DNA of 64,000 bases from Pseudomonas frederiksbergensis (GCF_003732705.1 NZ_MOBR01000006.1:522004-586003); one strand, 5' to 3'. Positions 45,511 to 54,939 are shown, numbered from the stretch's first letter. The notes: generated from the sequence alone by a model not told the origin. A program made the numbers and translations.

Positions 45511-46740
45511 ATGGCTGTGGGATTGCGGCTGGCGTTGGCCGTCGGGGCATTGGCCCTGAGTTCGTGCGTGTGGGCGGCGAAGAAGGTCGATCTGGATTAC
45601 CACGTGCGCCTGTTGCCGCAAAGCGATCAGGCCGAAGTGCGCCTGACCCTGGCCAAAGGCTCGGCGGTGCGCAGCCTGGATTTTGACCTGGGCGACGGCA
45701 GCCACTACAGCGATTTCAAGGCTGACGGCCAATGGCAGCTCACGCCGGGTCAAACCACCCGGGGCGTCTGGCACCCGGCCGCCGACAAGGCCAGCCTGAC
45801 CTACCGCGTGCGCATCAGCCACGGGCGCAAGAACGGCAGCTTCGACACACGCATGACGCCGAATTGGGCATTGATGCGCGGCGACGACCTGGTGCCGGCC
45901 GCCAAGCTCGATCAGCAGGATGGCATCGAACTGGTGTCACGCCTTGAATTCGAATTGCCCAACGGCTGGAAAAGCGTCGAAACCGCCTGGCCGCGGATCG
46001 GCAAGAACACATTCCGCATCAACAACGTCTCTCGACTGTTCGACCGGCCGACCGGCTGGATGCTCGCCGGCCACCTCGGCAGCCGCCGCACCCGGTTGGG
46101 CGAAACCGAAGTTACCGTCGCCTCGCCGCTGGGGCAGGGCATGCGCCGCATGGACGTGCTGACGCTGCTGACCTTTGTCTGGCCGCAAGCCCAGGCGGTG
46201 TTCCCCCGTCACCCGAGCAAGTTGCTGATCGTCGGCGCCAATGACCCGATGTGGCGTGGCGGCCTGGCAGCGCGGGAATCGATCTACCTCAACAGCCGTT
46301 TGCCGCTGGTCAGCGAAAGCGGCACCAGCGTGCTGGTGCGGGAATTGGTCCAGGTATTCGGGCGGGTCAACGACAAACAGCACAGCGACTGGATCAGCGA
46401 AGGCCTGGCCGAGTATTACGCCATCGAACTGGTGCGCCGTGCCGGTGGCATGAGTGATGAGCGTTATGAGAGTTTGCAGAAGAAGTTGGCCAAGGACAGC
46501 CAGAAGGTGACGACGTTGCGGGGGGCGCAGGTCAACCCGGCGCAGATTGCCAAAGCGGTGTTGTTGCTACAGGAGCTGGATCAGGAGATTCGAATCAAGA
46601 CCCGCAACAAGCGGTCGCTGGATGATGTGCAGCGCGGTGCGATGCATTTGGAGAGCGTCGACACCAAGGAATTTGTGCAGCTCAGTGAAAGCGTGATCGG
46701 CGAGTCTTCCAAAGTCCTCGATTCCGAACTCCTGAACTGA
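45511..46740 (+). CDS. Exported protein resembling M1/M61 peptidases with lost zinc site
   Basis: 409 residues with a signal peptide (ALAVGALALSSCVWA). The beta-rich N-terminal half and the segment VLVRELVQVFG..WISEGLAEYYAIEL match the gluzincin layout HExxH-(~18)-E (usually HELTHVWG..WFSEGLAEYY), but HExxH reads RELVQ, so both zinc histidines are gone while the distal SEGLAEYY is kept. I infer a non-catalytic relative. AAGGAG lies before the ATG at 45511; a GTG two codons earlier is possible. Follows ycgN by 36 bases. Confidence 0.7.
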   Translation: MAVGLRLALAVGALALSSCVWAAKKVDLDYHVRLLPQSDQAEVRLTLAKGSAVRSLDFDLGDGSHYSDFKADGQWQLTPGQTTRGVWHPAADKASLTYRVRISHGRKNGSFDTRMTPNWALMRGDDLVPAAKLDQQDGIELVSRLEFELPNGWKSVETAWPRIGKNTFRINNVSRLFDRPTGWMLAGHLGSRRTRLGETEVTVASPLGQGMRRMDVLTLLTFVWPQAQAVFPRHPSKLLIVGANDPMWRGGLAARESIYLNSRLPLVSESGTSVLVRELVQVFGRVNDKQHSDWISEGLAEYYAIELVRRAGGMSDERYESLQKKLAKDSQKVTTLRGAQVNPAQIAKAVLLLQELDQEIRIKTRNKRSLDDVQRGAMHLESVDTKEFVQLSESVIGESSKVLDSELLN

Positions 46741-46851
46741 TCGTTCCCACGCTCCGCGTGGGAATGCAGCCCGGGACGCTCCGCGTCCCTTTCCAGCCTG
46801 GAACGCGGAGCGTCCCTGGAGGCGTTCCCACGCAGAGCGTGGGAACGATCG
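46740..46851. repeat. Long palindromic repeat, GATCGTTCCCACGC family (second copy)
   Basis: Outer arms GATCGTTCCCACGCTCCGCG and the complement ending GTGGGAACGATC, with inner arms GGGACGCTCCGCGTCC and GGAACGCGGAGCGTCC. It starts at the last base of the preceding stop codon and ends 11 bases before the stop of the convergent gene. Confidence 0.88.
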
Positions 46852-46861
46852 GGGTGGAGTT

Positions 46862-47239
46862 TTAAACCCCGGCTTTCGGTGATTTCAACGAATCATTACC
46901 GGTCAAGGTCGCCGTTTTGGTCGCCGCCTCGGCATTGGCCTTCAACTGATTCAACTCCTCACCCGCCCGCTGAATCTTCGCCCGCACGTTGTTCATGTCC
47001 TGGCGACTCTTCTCCAGCAGGCTTTTCACCGAGCTGTGCCCGGTAATGCCACGAGCCAGCGCCACGCCGCCAATCGCCACTTGAATCAAGCCAAACACAC
47101 CGCCACGACGCAGGCCCTTGCCGACCATCACCACGCCGCCAGCCAGGGAACCGATGCGTTCCCAGCCCTCGACGTTCTGTTCATGGCGAGTCTGGAACGG
47201 GGTGGATTCGATGCGTTCTACACGTTTGAGTTCGCTCAT
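46862..47239 (-). CDS. DUF2892-like small membrane protein
   Basis: 125 residues: charged N-terminus, two weak membrane segments (RIGSLAGGVVMVGKGLRRGG; GLIQVAIGGVALARGITGH, residues ~28-68) matching the YgaP-type transmembrane DUF2892, then a C-terminal helix rich in Lys, Glu and Asn with coiled-coil character (LLEKSRQDMNNVRAKIQRAG). Function unknown. Confidence 0.7.
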   Translation of the reverse strand: MSELKRVERIESTPFQTRHEQNVEGWERIGSLAGGVVMVGKGLRRGGVFGLIQVAIGGVALARGITGHSSVKSLLEKSRQDMNNVRAKIQRAGEELNQLKANAEAATKTATLTGNDSLKSPKAGV

Positions 47240-47318
47240 GATCTGTCTCCATGCGTTCAGGAATGATAGTTAGCTGACTGCCAGGGGCGGCCGCTTGTTC
47301 CATCCAATGTGCGGTGAT

Positions 47319-47789
47319 TCAGCGGAATTTCGAGCCCGAGCGGGTGTTCAACCCCTTGGCCATGCGGTCGTACAGCACGACGTTGACGGTGGCCGCCAGG
47401 TTCATGCAACCGGTGGTCGGGATGTAGACCACGTCTTCGCACCAGTCGCGAATCTCTTTATCCAGCGAGCCGTCTTCCGGGCCGAAGATGTAGAGGGCGC
47501 GATCCGGGTGGGTGTACTCCGGCAGCGAACGGGCGCCTTCCACCAGTTCCACGGCGACTGGCACACAGCCCAGGGGCAGGATCTTTTTCAAGTCGTCGAT
47601 GCCGATCAGCGGGATGTCGTAGTGCACGCGCTTGGTGTCGGTGACGAAATCGGCGGCGCGATCATAGCGCTTACCGGTATAGAACACCGACGCCACGCCA
47701 TAACAGCCAGCGGCGCGCATCACCGAACCGACGTTCTCCGGTGACTTGGGGTTATACAAACCAATGCAGCTGTACCGTTTATCTGCCAC
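47319..47789 (-). CDS. SPOUT (TrmH-family) RNA 2'-O-methyltransferase
   Basis: 156 residues with the three SPOUT motifs: NPKSPENVGSVMRAAG (13-28), YIFGPEDGSL and YIPTTGCMNLAATVNVVLYD, which form the trefoil-knot SAM site. Target RNA not predictable; small TrmH relatives modify tRNA. The start is GTG at 47789 with GAAGG upstream; the open frame beyond it is translated REP sequence. Confidence 0.88.
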   Translation of the reverse strand: MADKRYSCIGLYNPKSPENVGSVMRAAGCYGVASVFYTGKRYDRAADFVTDTKRVHYDIPLIGIDDLKKILPLGCVPVAVELVEGARSLPEYTHPDRALYIFGPEDGSLDKEIRDWCEDVVYIPTTGCMNLAATVNVVLYDRMAKGLNTRSGSKFR

Positions 47790-47876
47790 GAGCGGGGTGC
47801 CTTCGGGAAAAAGAGGGCGATTATACGGGGATTGCCGCAGGGTGGTCAGTTTGTAGATTGATGGTGGCAGTGCGGC

Positions 47877-48392
47877 CGTCATCGCGAGCAAGCTCGCTCC
47901 CACAGGGGATTTGGGTCGAGCACAAATATGGCGCCTGGCGCACAACCCATGTGGGAGCGAGCCTGCTCGCGAAAGCGGTGGTTCATCCAACAGGGATGTC
48001 GACTGACACAGCCCCTTCGCGAGCAGGCTCGCTCCCACAGGAAATTTGGGGCGAGCACAAATATGGCGCCCGGCGCACAACCCATGTGGGAGCGAGCTTG
48101 CTCGCGAAAGCGGTGGTTCATCCAACAGGGATGTCGACTGACACGGCCCCTTCGCGAGCAAGCCCGCTCCCACAGGGGATTTGGGGCGAGCACAAATATG
48201 GCGCCCGGCGCACAACCCATGTGGGAGCGAGCCTGCTCGCGAAAGCGGTGGGTCATCCAACAGGGATGTCGACTGACACAGCCTCTTCGCGAGCAGGCTC
48301 GCTCCCACAGGAGATTTGGGGCGAGCACAAATATGGCGCCCGGCGCAGAAACCATGTGGGAGCGAGCTTGCTCGCGATAGGGCCCGTCCAGC
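47877..48392. repeat. Second tandem array of REP doublets, period 134-135 bp
   Basis: CATGTGGGA recurs at 47949, 48083, 48218 and 48353. Units consist of facing REPs, an inner dyad (GGATGTCGACTGACAC) and a constant linker (TTGGGGCGAGCACAAATATG) that is different from the linker of the 33760-34665 array although the period is identical. The array fills most of the 608-base gap between the SPOUT methyltransferase start (47789) and the efflux OMF stop. Confidence 0.95.
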
Positions 48393-48397
48393 CAACA

Positions 48398-49813
48398 TCA
48401 ATCTGCGCCGCTGTTCCAACCCCCACCCAACGCCACCACCAACCCGACACTCGCCTGCAACTGCCGTGTCCGCAACGTCTGCAACCGCCGCTGCGCCTGC
48501 AACGCCGAGGTCTGCGCGGTCACCACGTCCAGATAATTCACCGCCCCCGCTTCATAGCTGTTCATCGCCAATGTCTGCGTGCGTTGCGCGGCATCGACCG
48601 CCGCTTGCTCATCCTCCGCCTCCCGTTGCAGATCGCGCAGTTGCCCGAGGTTGTCCTCGACCTCGCGCACCGCGCGCAGCACCTGGCTGCGGTAATGCGC
48701 GGCGGCTTCTTCGAATTCGGCCTTGGCCTGACGTTCGTTGGCATCGAGGCGACCGCCATCGAAAATCGGCAAATTGACCAACGGCCCCAGCGCCCAATAG
48801 CGATTGCCGGCGGCCAATAGATTTCCACTCCCAGCGGTTTGCCCGCCGAGCAGGCCGGTCAAGCTGAAGTCCGGGTACCAAGCCGCGCGAGCGACGCCGA
48901 TATTGGCGTTGGCGGCAAACACTCGGCGTTCGGCGGCGGCGATGTCCGGGCGGCGTTGCAGCAGGGTGCTTGGGAGTGCGTCGGGGACAGAAGGCACATT
49001 CAATCGCTGATCGTTCGCAGTGAGCTGGAAAACACTCGCCGGCTCACCCACCAATTCTCCAATCGCATGCTCGGCCAGATCCCGTTGCGCTCGCACATCG
49101 TCCATTTGCGCCCGGGCCTCGGCCAGTTGGCTTTGCGCGCGGGTCAGGTCGAGTTCCGAGGCGATGGCGCCTTCGTAGCGGTCACGGGTCAGTTGCAACG
49201 CCTGGGTGTAATCGTCGAGGGAGCGGGTGAGAATTCCGTTCTGCGCATCCAGTCCCTTGAGCTGGATGTACAACGTGGCCAGTTGCTGTTGCAGGCTCAA
49301 CCGAGCGGCGGCCAAGTCGTCTGCCGAAGCCGCCACCTGGGCATCACCCGCCGCCACTTGATTACGAATCCGCCCCCACAAATCAAGGTCGAAACTCAGT
49401 GCGAACCCGGCCGTGTCGCTGTTGTACACCGACGGCTGATTGCTGCCGCGCAGCGGTTTGCCGTCCGACTGACGCTGGCGCAACGGCTGGGCGCTGGCGC
49501 TGATCTGCGGGAACAACCCGGCATGCAACTGCCCGGCATACGCCTGCGCAGCATCAAAATGTGCAAGGGCCGCCGCCAGGTCCGGGTTGGCCTTGAGCAA
49601 TTGCTGTTGCAGGTCGTTCAGGCGCGGATCTTCATACAACTGCCACCAGTGCGACGAAACCTGCCGGTCCGGTTCAGCCAAATGCCACGGCCCATCACTG
49701 GCCTGCTCGCGATACTGCGCCGGCAAGTCGATGACCGGCGCCTTGTACGCCGGCGCCATCGAACACCCCTGCAACGCCAGCGCCATGATCAGCAGCTCAA
49801 GCCTTGGGCGCAT
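48398..49813 (-). CDS. RND efflux outer-membrane factor (NodT/OprM family lipoprotein)
   Basis: 471 residues; lipoprotein signal peptide with lipobox LQGC (Cys17), two OEP repeats (WWQLYEDPRLNDLQQQLL near 65-85; RRPDIAAAERRVFAANANIG near 300) that form the TolC-like channel. The ATG at 49813 lies 17 bases inside the adaptor gene; a longer start at 49864 would hide the lipobox. It is the last gene of the RND operon. Confidence 0.92.
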   Translation of the reverse strand: MRPRLELLIMALALQGCSMAPAYKAPVIDLPAQYREQASDGPWHLAEPDRQVSSHWWQLYEDPRLNDLQQQLLKANPDLAAALAHFDAAQAYAGQLHAGLFPQISASAQPLRQRQSDGKPLRGSNQPSVYNSDTAGFALSFDLDLWGRIRNQVAAGDAQVAASADDLAAARLSLQQQLATLYIQLKGLDAQNGILTRSLDDYTQALQLTRDRYEGAIASELDLTRAQSQLAEARAQMDDVRAQRDLAEHAIGELVGEPASVFQLTANDQRLNVPSVPDALPSTLLQRRPDIAAAERRVFAANANIGVARAAWYPDFSLTGLLGGQTAGSGNLLAAGNRYWALGPLVNLPIFDGGRLDANERQAKAEFEEAAAHYRSQVLRAVREVEDNLGQLRDLQREAEDEQAAVDAAQRTQTLAMNSYEAGAVNYLDVVTAQTSALQAQRRLQTLRTRQLQASVGLVVALGGGWNSGAD

Positions 49814-50960
49814 GCACACCTCCAGCGTCGGCCAGTTGCACGACATCGCCTTCACGCAGCGCATCCGGCGGGTTATCCACCACCCGATCCGCCGGTTTCA
49901 AGCCCTGATCGATCACCAGCCGCTCCCCCAGATCCAGACCGATATGAATGTCACGCAAGTGCACGTGATTATCCGGATCCAGCACCGCCACTTGCGTGCC
50001 CTGAGCGCGGAAGATCAACGAACTGGCCGGAATGCTCACACCATGGGTATCCGCCGGAATCTGCAAGGTCGCCTCGGCGTAGTCGCCGGGCAACAGCGCG
50101 CCGTCCGGGTTATCCGCGACAAACTGCGCGAGCAAGGTGCCGGAGCGCCGGTCAACCGCCGTGGAATCGCCGATCAACCGCGCGCTGAAGTGCTCGCCGG
50201 GATGCTCCGGCACGATCAATTCGGCCTGCATGCCAGGGCGGATCACGCTGGCGTAATTCTGCGGCACCGGCACGTAGAGGCGCAGTTGATGGGTGTCGGC
50301 GATGTCGAACAACTGCGGATCGCTGTCACTGTCAGCCTTGATCAACTGACCGATGTCGGTGTTGCGCGCGGTGATGGTCCCGGCGAACGGCGCGCGGATG
50401 GTTTTGTATTCCTCCAGCGCCGACAGCCGCGCGTAATCGGCCGCCGCAGCATCAGCGTTGGCCTTGGCGGCGGCCGCATTGGAGCGTTTTTCATCGGCTT
50501 CCTGGCGCGACACCGAGTGCGTTGCCAGCAGGTTTTGCCAACGGCTTGCGGTGGTTTCGGCCAGACGCGCATTGGCCTGTTCCTGGATCAGCCGGGCACG
50601 GGTTTGCGCCACTTGTTGATCGAGGTCCGGGCTGTCGATCTCGGCCAGAATCTGCCCGGCCTTCACATGGGCGCCGATGTCGGTTTTCCAGTCCTTGAGG
50701 TAACCGCTGACCCGGGCATGGATCGGCGCTTTGCTCCACGCCTCCAGATGCGCCGGCAAGCGCAGGCTGTCGCCGTGCACGTTCTGTTGCGGCTGGAACA
50801 CGCTGACCAATGGCATGGCGGCGGTTTCGGTCCAGGCCGCCACGGCTTTCTCGTGGCGGGTGCGGGCGGCCAGACCGTTGGCCACCAGCAACGCGGCCAG
50901 GGTCAGGCCACCGACCCCCACCCACATCAGGCGTTTGCGCGACGGTTTTTGATCAGACAT
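49797..50960 (-). CDS. RND efflux periplasmic adaptor subunit (MFP/HlyD family)
   Basis: 387 residues: N-terminal membrane anchor (LMWVGVGGLTLAALLVANGL), lipoyl half-motif (ARVSGYLKDWKTDIGAHVKA), helical hairpin (~95-165, Ala/Gln-rich), beta-barrel and membrane-proximal domains. It links the pump to the outer-membrane factor. The ATG at 50960 overlaps the pump stop by 8 bases, giving strong translational coupling. Confidence 0.92.
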   Translation of the reverse strand: MSDQKPSRKRLMWVGVGGLTLAALLVANGLAARTRHEKAVAAWTETAAMPLVSVFQPQQNVHGDSLRLPAHLEAWSKAPIHARVSGYLKDWKTDIGAHVKAGQILAEIDSPDLDQQVAQTRARLIQEQANARLAETTASRWQNLLATHSVSRQEADEKRSNAAAAKANADAAAADYARLSALEEYKTIRAPFAGTITARNTDIGQLIKADSDSDPQLFDIADTHQLRLYVPVPQNYASVIRPGMQAELIVPEHPGEHFSARLIGDSTAVDRRSGTLLAQFVADNPDGALLPGDYAEATLQIPADTHGVSIPASSLIFRAQGTQVAVLDPDNHVHLRDIHIGLDLGERLVIDQGLKPADRVVDNPPDALREGDVVQLADAGGVHAPKA

Positions 50961-53900
50961 GAGAGCTTTCTCCAACAACAGCGCGAGATGATTGACGTCC
51001 GTGAACCAGGCTGAACACCACCGGGACGAACAGCAAAGTGGCGGTGGTGGCGAGGATCAGCCCGCCGATCACAGCGCGGCCCAACGGCGCGTTCTGTTCT
51101 TCGGACAGGGCCAGCGGCAACATGCCGATGATCATCGCCAGGGCGGTCATGCACACCGGGCGGAACCGGGTGTAACCACCTTCGAGCGCAGCCTTGAGTG
51201 CATCGCCGTGTTCGGCCAGGCGTTCACGACAGAAGCTCACCACCAAAATCGAGTTGGCCGTGGCCACGCCCATGCACAGGATCGCCCCGGTCAGCGCCGG
51301 CACCGACAGCGAGGTGCCACTGAGAAACAGCATCCACACAATCCCGGCAAGGGCGGCGGGCAGGGCGGTGATGATCACGAACGGATCGACCCACGACTGG
51401 AAGTTGACCACGATCAGCAGGTAGATCAGCACCACCGCGCCGAGCAGGCCGAAGCTCAAACCGCTGAAGGCTTCGTGCAACGCATCGATCTGCCCATGCA
51501 GGCTGATCACCGCGCCTTTGGGCCGCATCGAGGCGGTGTCATCCAGGACTTTCTGAATGTCCTTGGCCACGCCGCCGAGGTCACGGCCCTGCACGTTGGC
51601 GTACAAATCCAGGGTCGGCATGATGTTGTAGTGGCTGACCACCGCCGGGCTCTGCACCCGGGAAATACTCGCCAAACCGCCGAGGATCTGCGATTGCCCG
51701 TCACTGCCGGTCACCGGCAAGGCTTCTAGCGACGGCAGGCTGTCGAGGCGATATTGCGGGGTGGCGGCGACCACCCCGTAAGACACGCCGTTGGCCGGGT
51801 TGAGCCAGAAGGTCGGCGCGGTCTGCGAGCTGCCGGCCAGGGACGCGACCATGCTGTTGGTCACGTCGCGTTCAGTGATGCCCAGGCCATTGGCCCGCAG
51901 ACGATCGACGTTGACCTGCAACGACGGATAACCGGTGGACTGCTGGATGCGCAAGTCAGCGACCGCGGCCACATGTTGCAGGCGTCGTTCCAGCTCCACG
52001 GCGTAGGCGCGGTTAGCCTCGTCGTTGGGGCCGGAGATTTTCACGTCCAGCGGTGCCGGGGCGCCGAAGTTGAGGATCTGGCTGCTGATGTCCGCTGGCA
52101 GGAACGCAAAGTGACTGCCGGGAAAACTTTCGGGCAAGGCTTCGCGCAGGCGTTTCACATAATCGGCGGTGGGACTGTGGTCGGTTTTGAGGCTGACCTG
52201 GATGTCACCGTCCTGCGGGCCGATGGTGCCGCTGTTGCTGTAGGCCATGTCGATGCCGCTCAGCGGGATGCCGATGTTGTCGACGATGGTGTCCAGTTGC
52301 TCGGCGGGGATGATCTCGCGGATCCGCGCTTCGATACGGTCGAACGCCGCCGCGCTTTCCTCGATCCGCGTGCCCAGCGGCAAGCGCACATGCAGCGATA
52401 ACGCGCCAGCATCGGTGGCCGGGAAGAAGTCCTCGCCCAGGCTCGGCAACAGCGCAAACGATGCCAGCACACAGGCGAGGAACCCCAGCAGGAAACGCTT
52501 GCGGTATTCCAGCGCCAGTTCCAGCAATCCGAAATAAGTGTCCCGCAGGTTGGAGAAATGCCGCTCGAAACCCTGCTGGAAATTCAGCACCCGTTGCAGC
52601 AATGGATGGTGGGTTTTGCGGTGCTGCTCACCTTCGTGATGGTTGATGAATTCATCTTCCGGGTGATGCCCCGGACCTTGTTCTGGCCTATGCGGTTTGA
52701 GCAAAAACATCGCCAGCGTCGGCACCAAGGTCCGCGACAAAATAAAGGAACTGGCCATGGCAAAAATCACCGCCAGCGCCATTGGCCGAAACAAATAACC
52801 GGCGATGCCCTGCAACAGAAACATCGGCACGAACACGATGCAAATGCACAGCAGCGAGACGAAGGCCGGGCCGACAATCTGCTTCGCGCCGTCGAGGATC
52901 GCGGTCTTCACCGCTTTGCCTTGTTCCAGGTGCCAGTTGATGTTCTCGATGGTCACCGTGGCATCGTCCACCAGAATCCCCACCGCCAACGCCAGCCCGC
53001 CGAGGGTCATGACGTTGAGGGTCTGGCCGCTGGCGGCGAGCAGGGCGATGGCCGACAACACCGCCAGGGGAATCGACGCCGCGATGATCAGGGTTGAACG
53101 CCAACTGCCGAGGAACAGCAGGATCATTGCACTGGTCAGCAGCGCGGCGATGATGCCTTCCTTGGCCACGCTGCCCACCGACTGTTTGACGAACACCGAC
53201 GCATCGCCCAGCAGCGAAGTCTTCAGTGACGACGGCACGGTTTCGTTGATGCGCGGCAGCATTTGGCGGATGCCATCGATGATCGACAGCGTGGAAATAT
53301 TGCCGTTCTTCAGCGCCGGCATCAGCACCGCGCGGCGACCGTCGACTCGCACGATGTTGGTCTGCGGCGGCGAGCCATCGCGCACGTGAGCGACCTGGCC
53401 GATGGTGATCAGCGCGCCGTCGACGGTTTTGATCGGCAGGTCATTGAGTTCGTCGATGGCTTTCGGGCTGTTGTTCAGCAGCACTGTGTATTCGTTGGGG
53501 CCGAGCTTGGCGGTGCCCACCGGGATGATCTGGTTCTGCGCGGCCAACGCATTGCCGACGTCCTGGGCCGAGAGGCCTTTGGCAGCCAGGGCTTGCGGGT
53601 CGAGATCGAGGGTGATCTGCCGTTGCTTGCCGCCCATCGGCGTGGGGATTGCCAGCCCTGGTACCGACGTCAGCGGCAGGCGGATGTTGTTCTGCACCAG
53701 GTCGCGGATCTTCGCTTCCGACAGCGTGGGGCTGGAAAACGCCATCTGCAAAATCGGCACGGTTGAGGCGCTGTAGTTGAGGATCAGCGGCGGGGTGATG
53801 CCCGGTGGCATCTGTTTGAGCACAGTCTGCGACACCGCCGTGACCTGGGCGTTGGCGGTGCGGATATCGACGCCCGGCTGGAAGAAAATCTTGACGATGC

Positions 53901-54171
53901 CCATGCCCGGCAGGGATTGCGACTCGATGTGCTCGATGTCGTTGACCGTGGTGCTCAGGGAGCGTTCATAGGTGTAGATCACCCGCCCGGCCATGTCCTG
54001 GGGCGCCAGGCCGTTGTACTGCCAGACCACTGCGATTACTGGAATGCCGATGTCGGGAAACACATCGGTGGGCGTACGCAGGGCCGCCATGGGCCCGATG
54101 ATGCAGATGAAAATTGCCAGCACGATAAACGTGTAGGGCTTGAGCAGTGCGGTCTTTACCAGCCCGAGCAT
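50953..54171 (-). CDS. RND efflux pump inner-membrane protein
   Basis: 1072 residues, AcrB/HAE-1-like proton antiporter. Two repeats of a membrane helix plus large periplasmic loop; TM4 keeps the proton-relay pair in GILVDDATVTIENI. Between TM6 and TM7 the cytosolic loop is extended and His-rich (GHHPEDEFINHHEGEQHRK plus THHP, coding bases ~52610-52680), unusual for HAE-1 pumps. GGAGG lies 8 bases before the ATG at 54171. The pump gene comes first in the operon, with adaptor and OMF after it, the reverse of mexAB-type order. No regulator gene is directly adjacent. Substrate unknown. Confidence 0.93.
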   Translation of the reverse strand: MLGLVKTALLKPYTFIVLAIFICIIGPMAALRTPTDVFPDIGIPVIAVVWQYNGLAPQDMAGRVIYTYERSLSTTVNDIEHIESQSLPGMGIVKIFFQPGVDIRTANAQVTAVSQTVLKQMPPGITPPLILNYSASTVPILQMAFSSPTLSEAKIRDLVQNNIRLPLTSVPGLAIPTPMGGKQRQITLDLDPQALAAKGLSAQDVGNALAAQNQIIPVGTAKLGPNEYTVLLNNSPKAIDELNDLPIKTVDGALITIGQVAHVRDGSPPQTNIVRVDGRRAVLMPALKNGNISTLSIIDGIRQMLPRINETVPSSLKTSLLGDASVFVKQSVGSVAKEGIIAALLTSAMILLFLGSWRSTLIIAASIPLAVLSAIALLAASGQTLNVMTLGGLALAVGILVDDATVTIENINWHLEQGKAVKTAILDGAKQIVGPAFVSLLCICIVFVPMFLLQGIAGYLFRPMALAVIFAMASSFILSRTLVPTLAMFLLKPHRPEQGPGHHPEDEFINHHEGEQHRKTHHPLLQRVLNFQQGFERHFSNLRDTYFGLLELALEYRKRFLLGFLACVLASFALLPSLGEDFFPATDAGALSLHVRLPLGTRIEESAAAFDRIEARIREIIPAEQLDTIVDNIGIPLSGIDMAYSNSGTIGPQDGDIQVSLKTDHSPTADYVKRLREALPESFPGSHFAFLPADISSQILNFGAPAPLDVKISGPNDEANRAYAVELERRLQHVAAVADLRIQQSTGYPSLQVNVDRLRANGLGITERDVTNSMVASLAGSSQTAPTFWLNPANGVSYGVVAATPQYRLDSLPSLEALPVTGSDGQSQILGGLASISRVQSPAVVSHYNIMPTLDLYANVQGRDLGGVAKDIQKVLDDTASMRPKGAVISLHGQIDALHEAFSGLSFGLLGAVVLIYLLIVVNFQSWVDPFVIITALPAALAGIVWMLFLSGTSLSVPALTGAILCMGVATANSILVVSFCRERLAEHGDALKAALEGGYTRFRPVCMTALAMIIGMLPLALSEEQNAPLGRAVIGGLILATTATLLFVPVVFSLVHGRQSSRAVVGESSHV

Positions 54172-54398
54172 GCCGTAAACCTCCGAGGTCTTGAAATGCA
54201 ATTGCCGGGCAGTCTTGCGTGTGCAACTTAAAGATTTGCCTTCACGGGGATGAAGAAATTTTTAACGTTTTCCTGAAAAACCTTTCATGGGTCTTCATTT
54301 GTCCAAAGCGCTCTAGCCCGCCACTCTTAACCTCAAGTCGAGCGCCCACCGCCACGCCTGGCGGCGGCCTCGGCGTCCATTTTTCGAGGTGTTTTCCC

Positions 54399-54803
54399 AT
54401 GACATTCAAACCCCTTTTACTGCTTCCGGGCCTGGGCCTGATGTGTCTGTTGTCGGCGTGTGCGGGACCGATGCCCAAGGCTGACCCGAGCGAAGCCTTT
54501 ATAGGTCTGGAACAACCGGGAAGCGCCGATTTGCTGGCGCAGCGGATCGATGGCCAACAGGTCAGTGACGGACGCTACTTCGAGGTCAAGCCGGGCGCGC
54601 ATCGTCTGGACATGACACTGGTCAGCGGCGCGGACGGCAACTCGCTGGACCTCAATTGCACGGGGCGCCTGAACTACAGCGAGTTCAAGGCCGGCGAGCA
54701 CTACCAGATCAATGCGTCGAGCGAGGGGCTGAAAGCGGGTGTCAGCCTGACGGATTCCCACGGTAACCAAGTGGCGCAGAGCAGGGGCTTCCTGTGCTCC
54801 TGA
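54399..54803 (+). CDS. Small lipoprotein, paralogue A
   Basis: 134 residues; lipoprotein signal peptide with lipobox LSAC (Cys21) in GLMCLLSACAGPMPK, then a small beta-rich domain (DGRYFEVKPGAHRLDMTLVS; NYSEFKAGEHYQINASSEGL). It resembles the PEGA/DUF2846-type periplasmic lipoproteins in pattern only; function unknown. ATG at 54399 chosen because it begins the signal peptide. The gene is divergent from the RND operon and paralogous to the next gene. Confidence 0.8.
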   Translation: MTFKPLLLLPGLGLMCLLSACAGPMPKADPSEAFIGLEQPGSADLLAQRIDGQQVSDGRYFEVKPGAHRLDMTLVSGADGNSLDLNCTGRLNYSEFKAGEHYQINASSEGLKAGVSLTDSHGNQVAQSRGFLCS

Positions 54804-54806
54804 GCC

Positions 54807-54917
54807 TGCACAAAACCTGTGGGAGCGAGCTTGCTCGCGATGAGGCCCCCACATTCAACATCTCTATTGACTGACCCGCCGCTATCGCGAGCAAGCTCGC
54901 TCCCACAGGGGACGGCG
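54807..54917. repeat. REP doublet between the lipoprotein paralogues
   Basis: CCTGTGGGAGCGAGCTTGCT..and its complement ..AGCAAGCTCGCTCCCACAGG with the inner linker ACATTCAACATCTCTATTGA. It starts right after the first paralogue and ends about 25 bases before the second. Confidence 0.92.
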
Positions 54918-54939
54918 GTGTATGAAGGAATTCATTCCA

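Noticed and set aside
47741..48820. 359-residue plus-strand frame
   Set aside because: Runs through the second REP array and into the antisense strand of the OMF gene.
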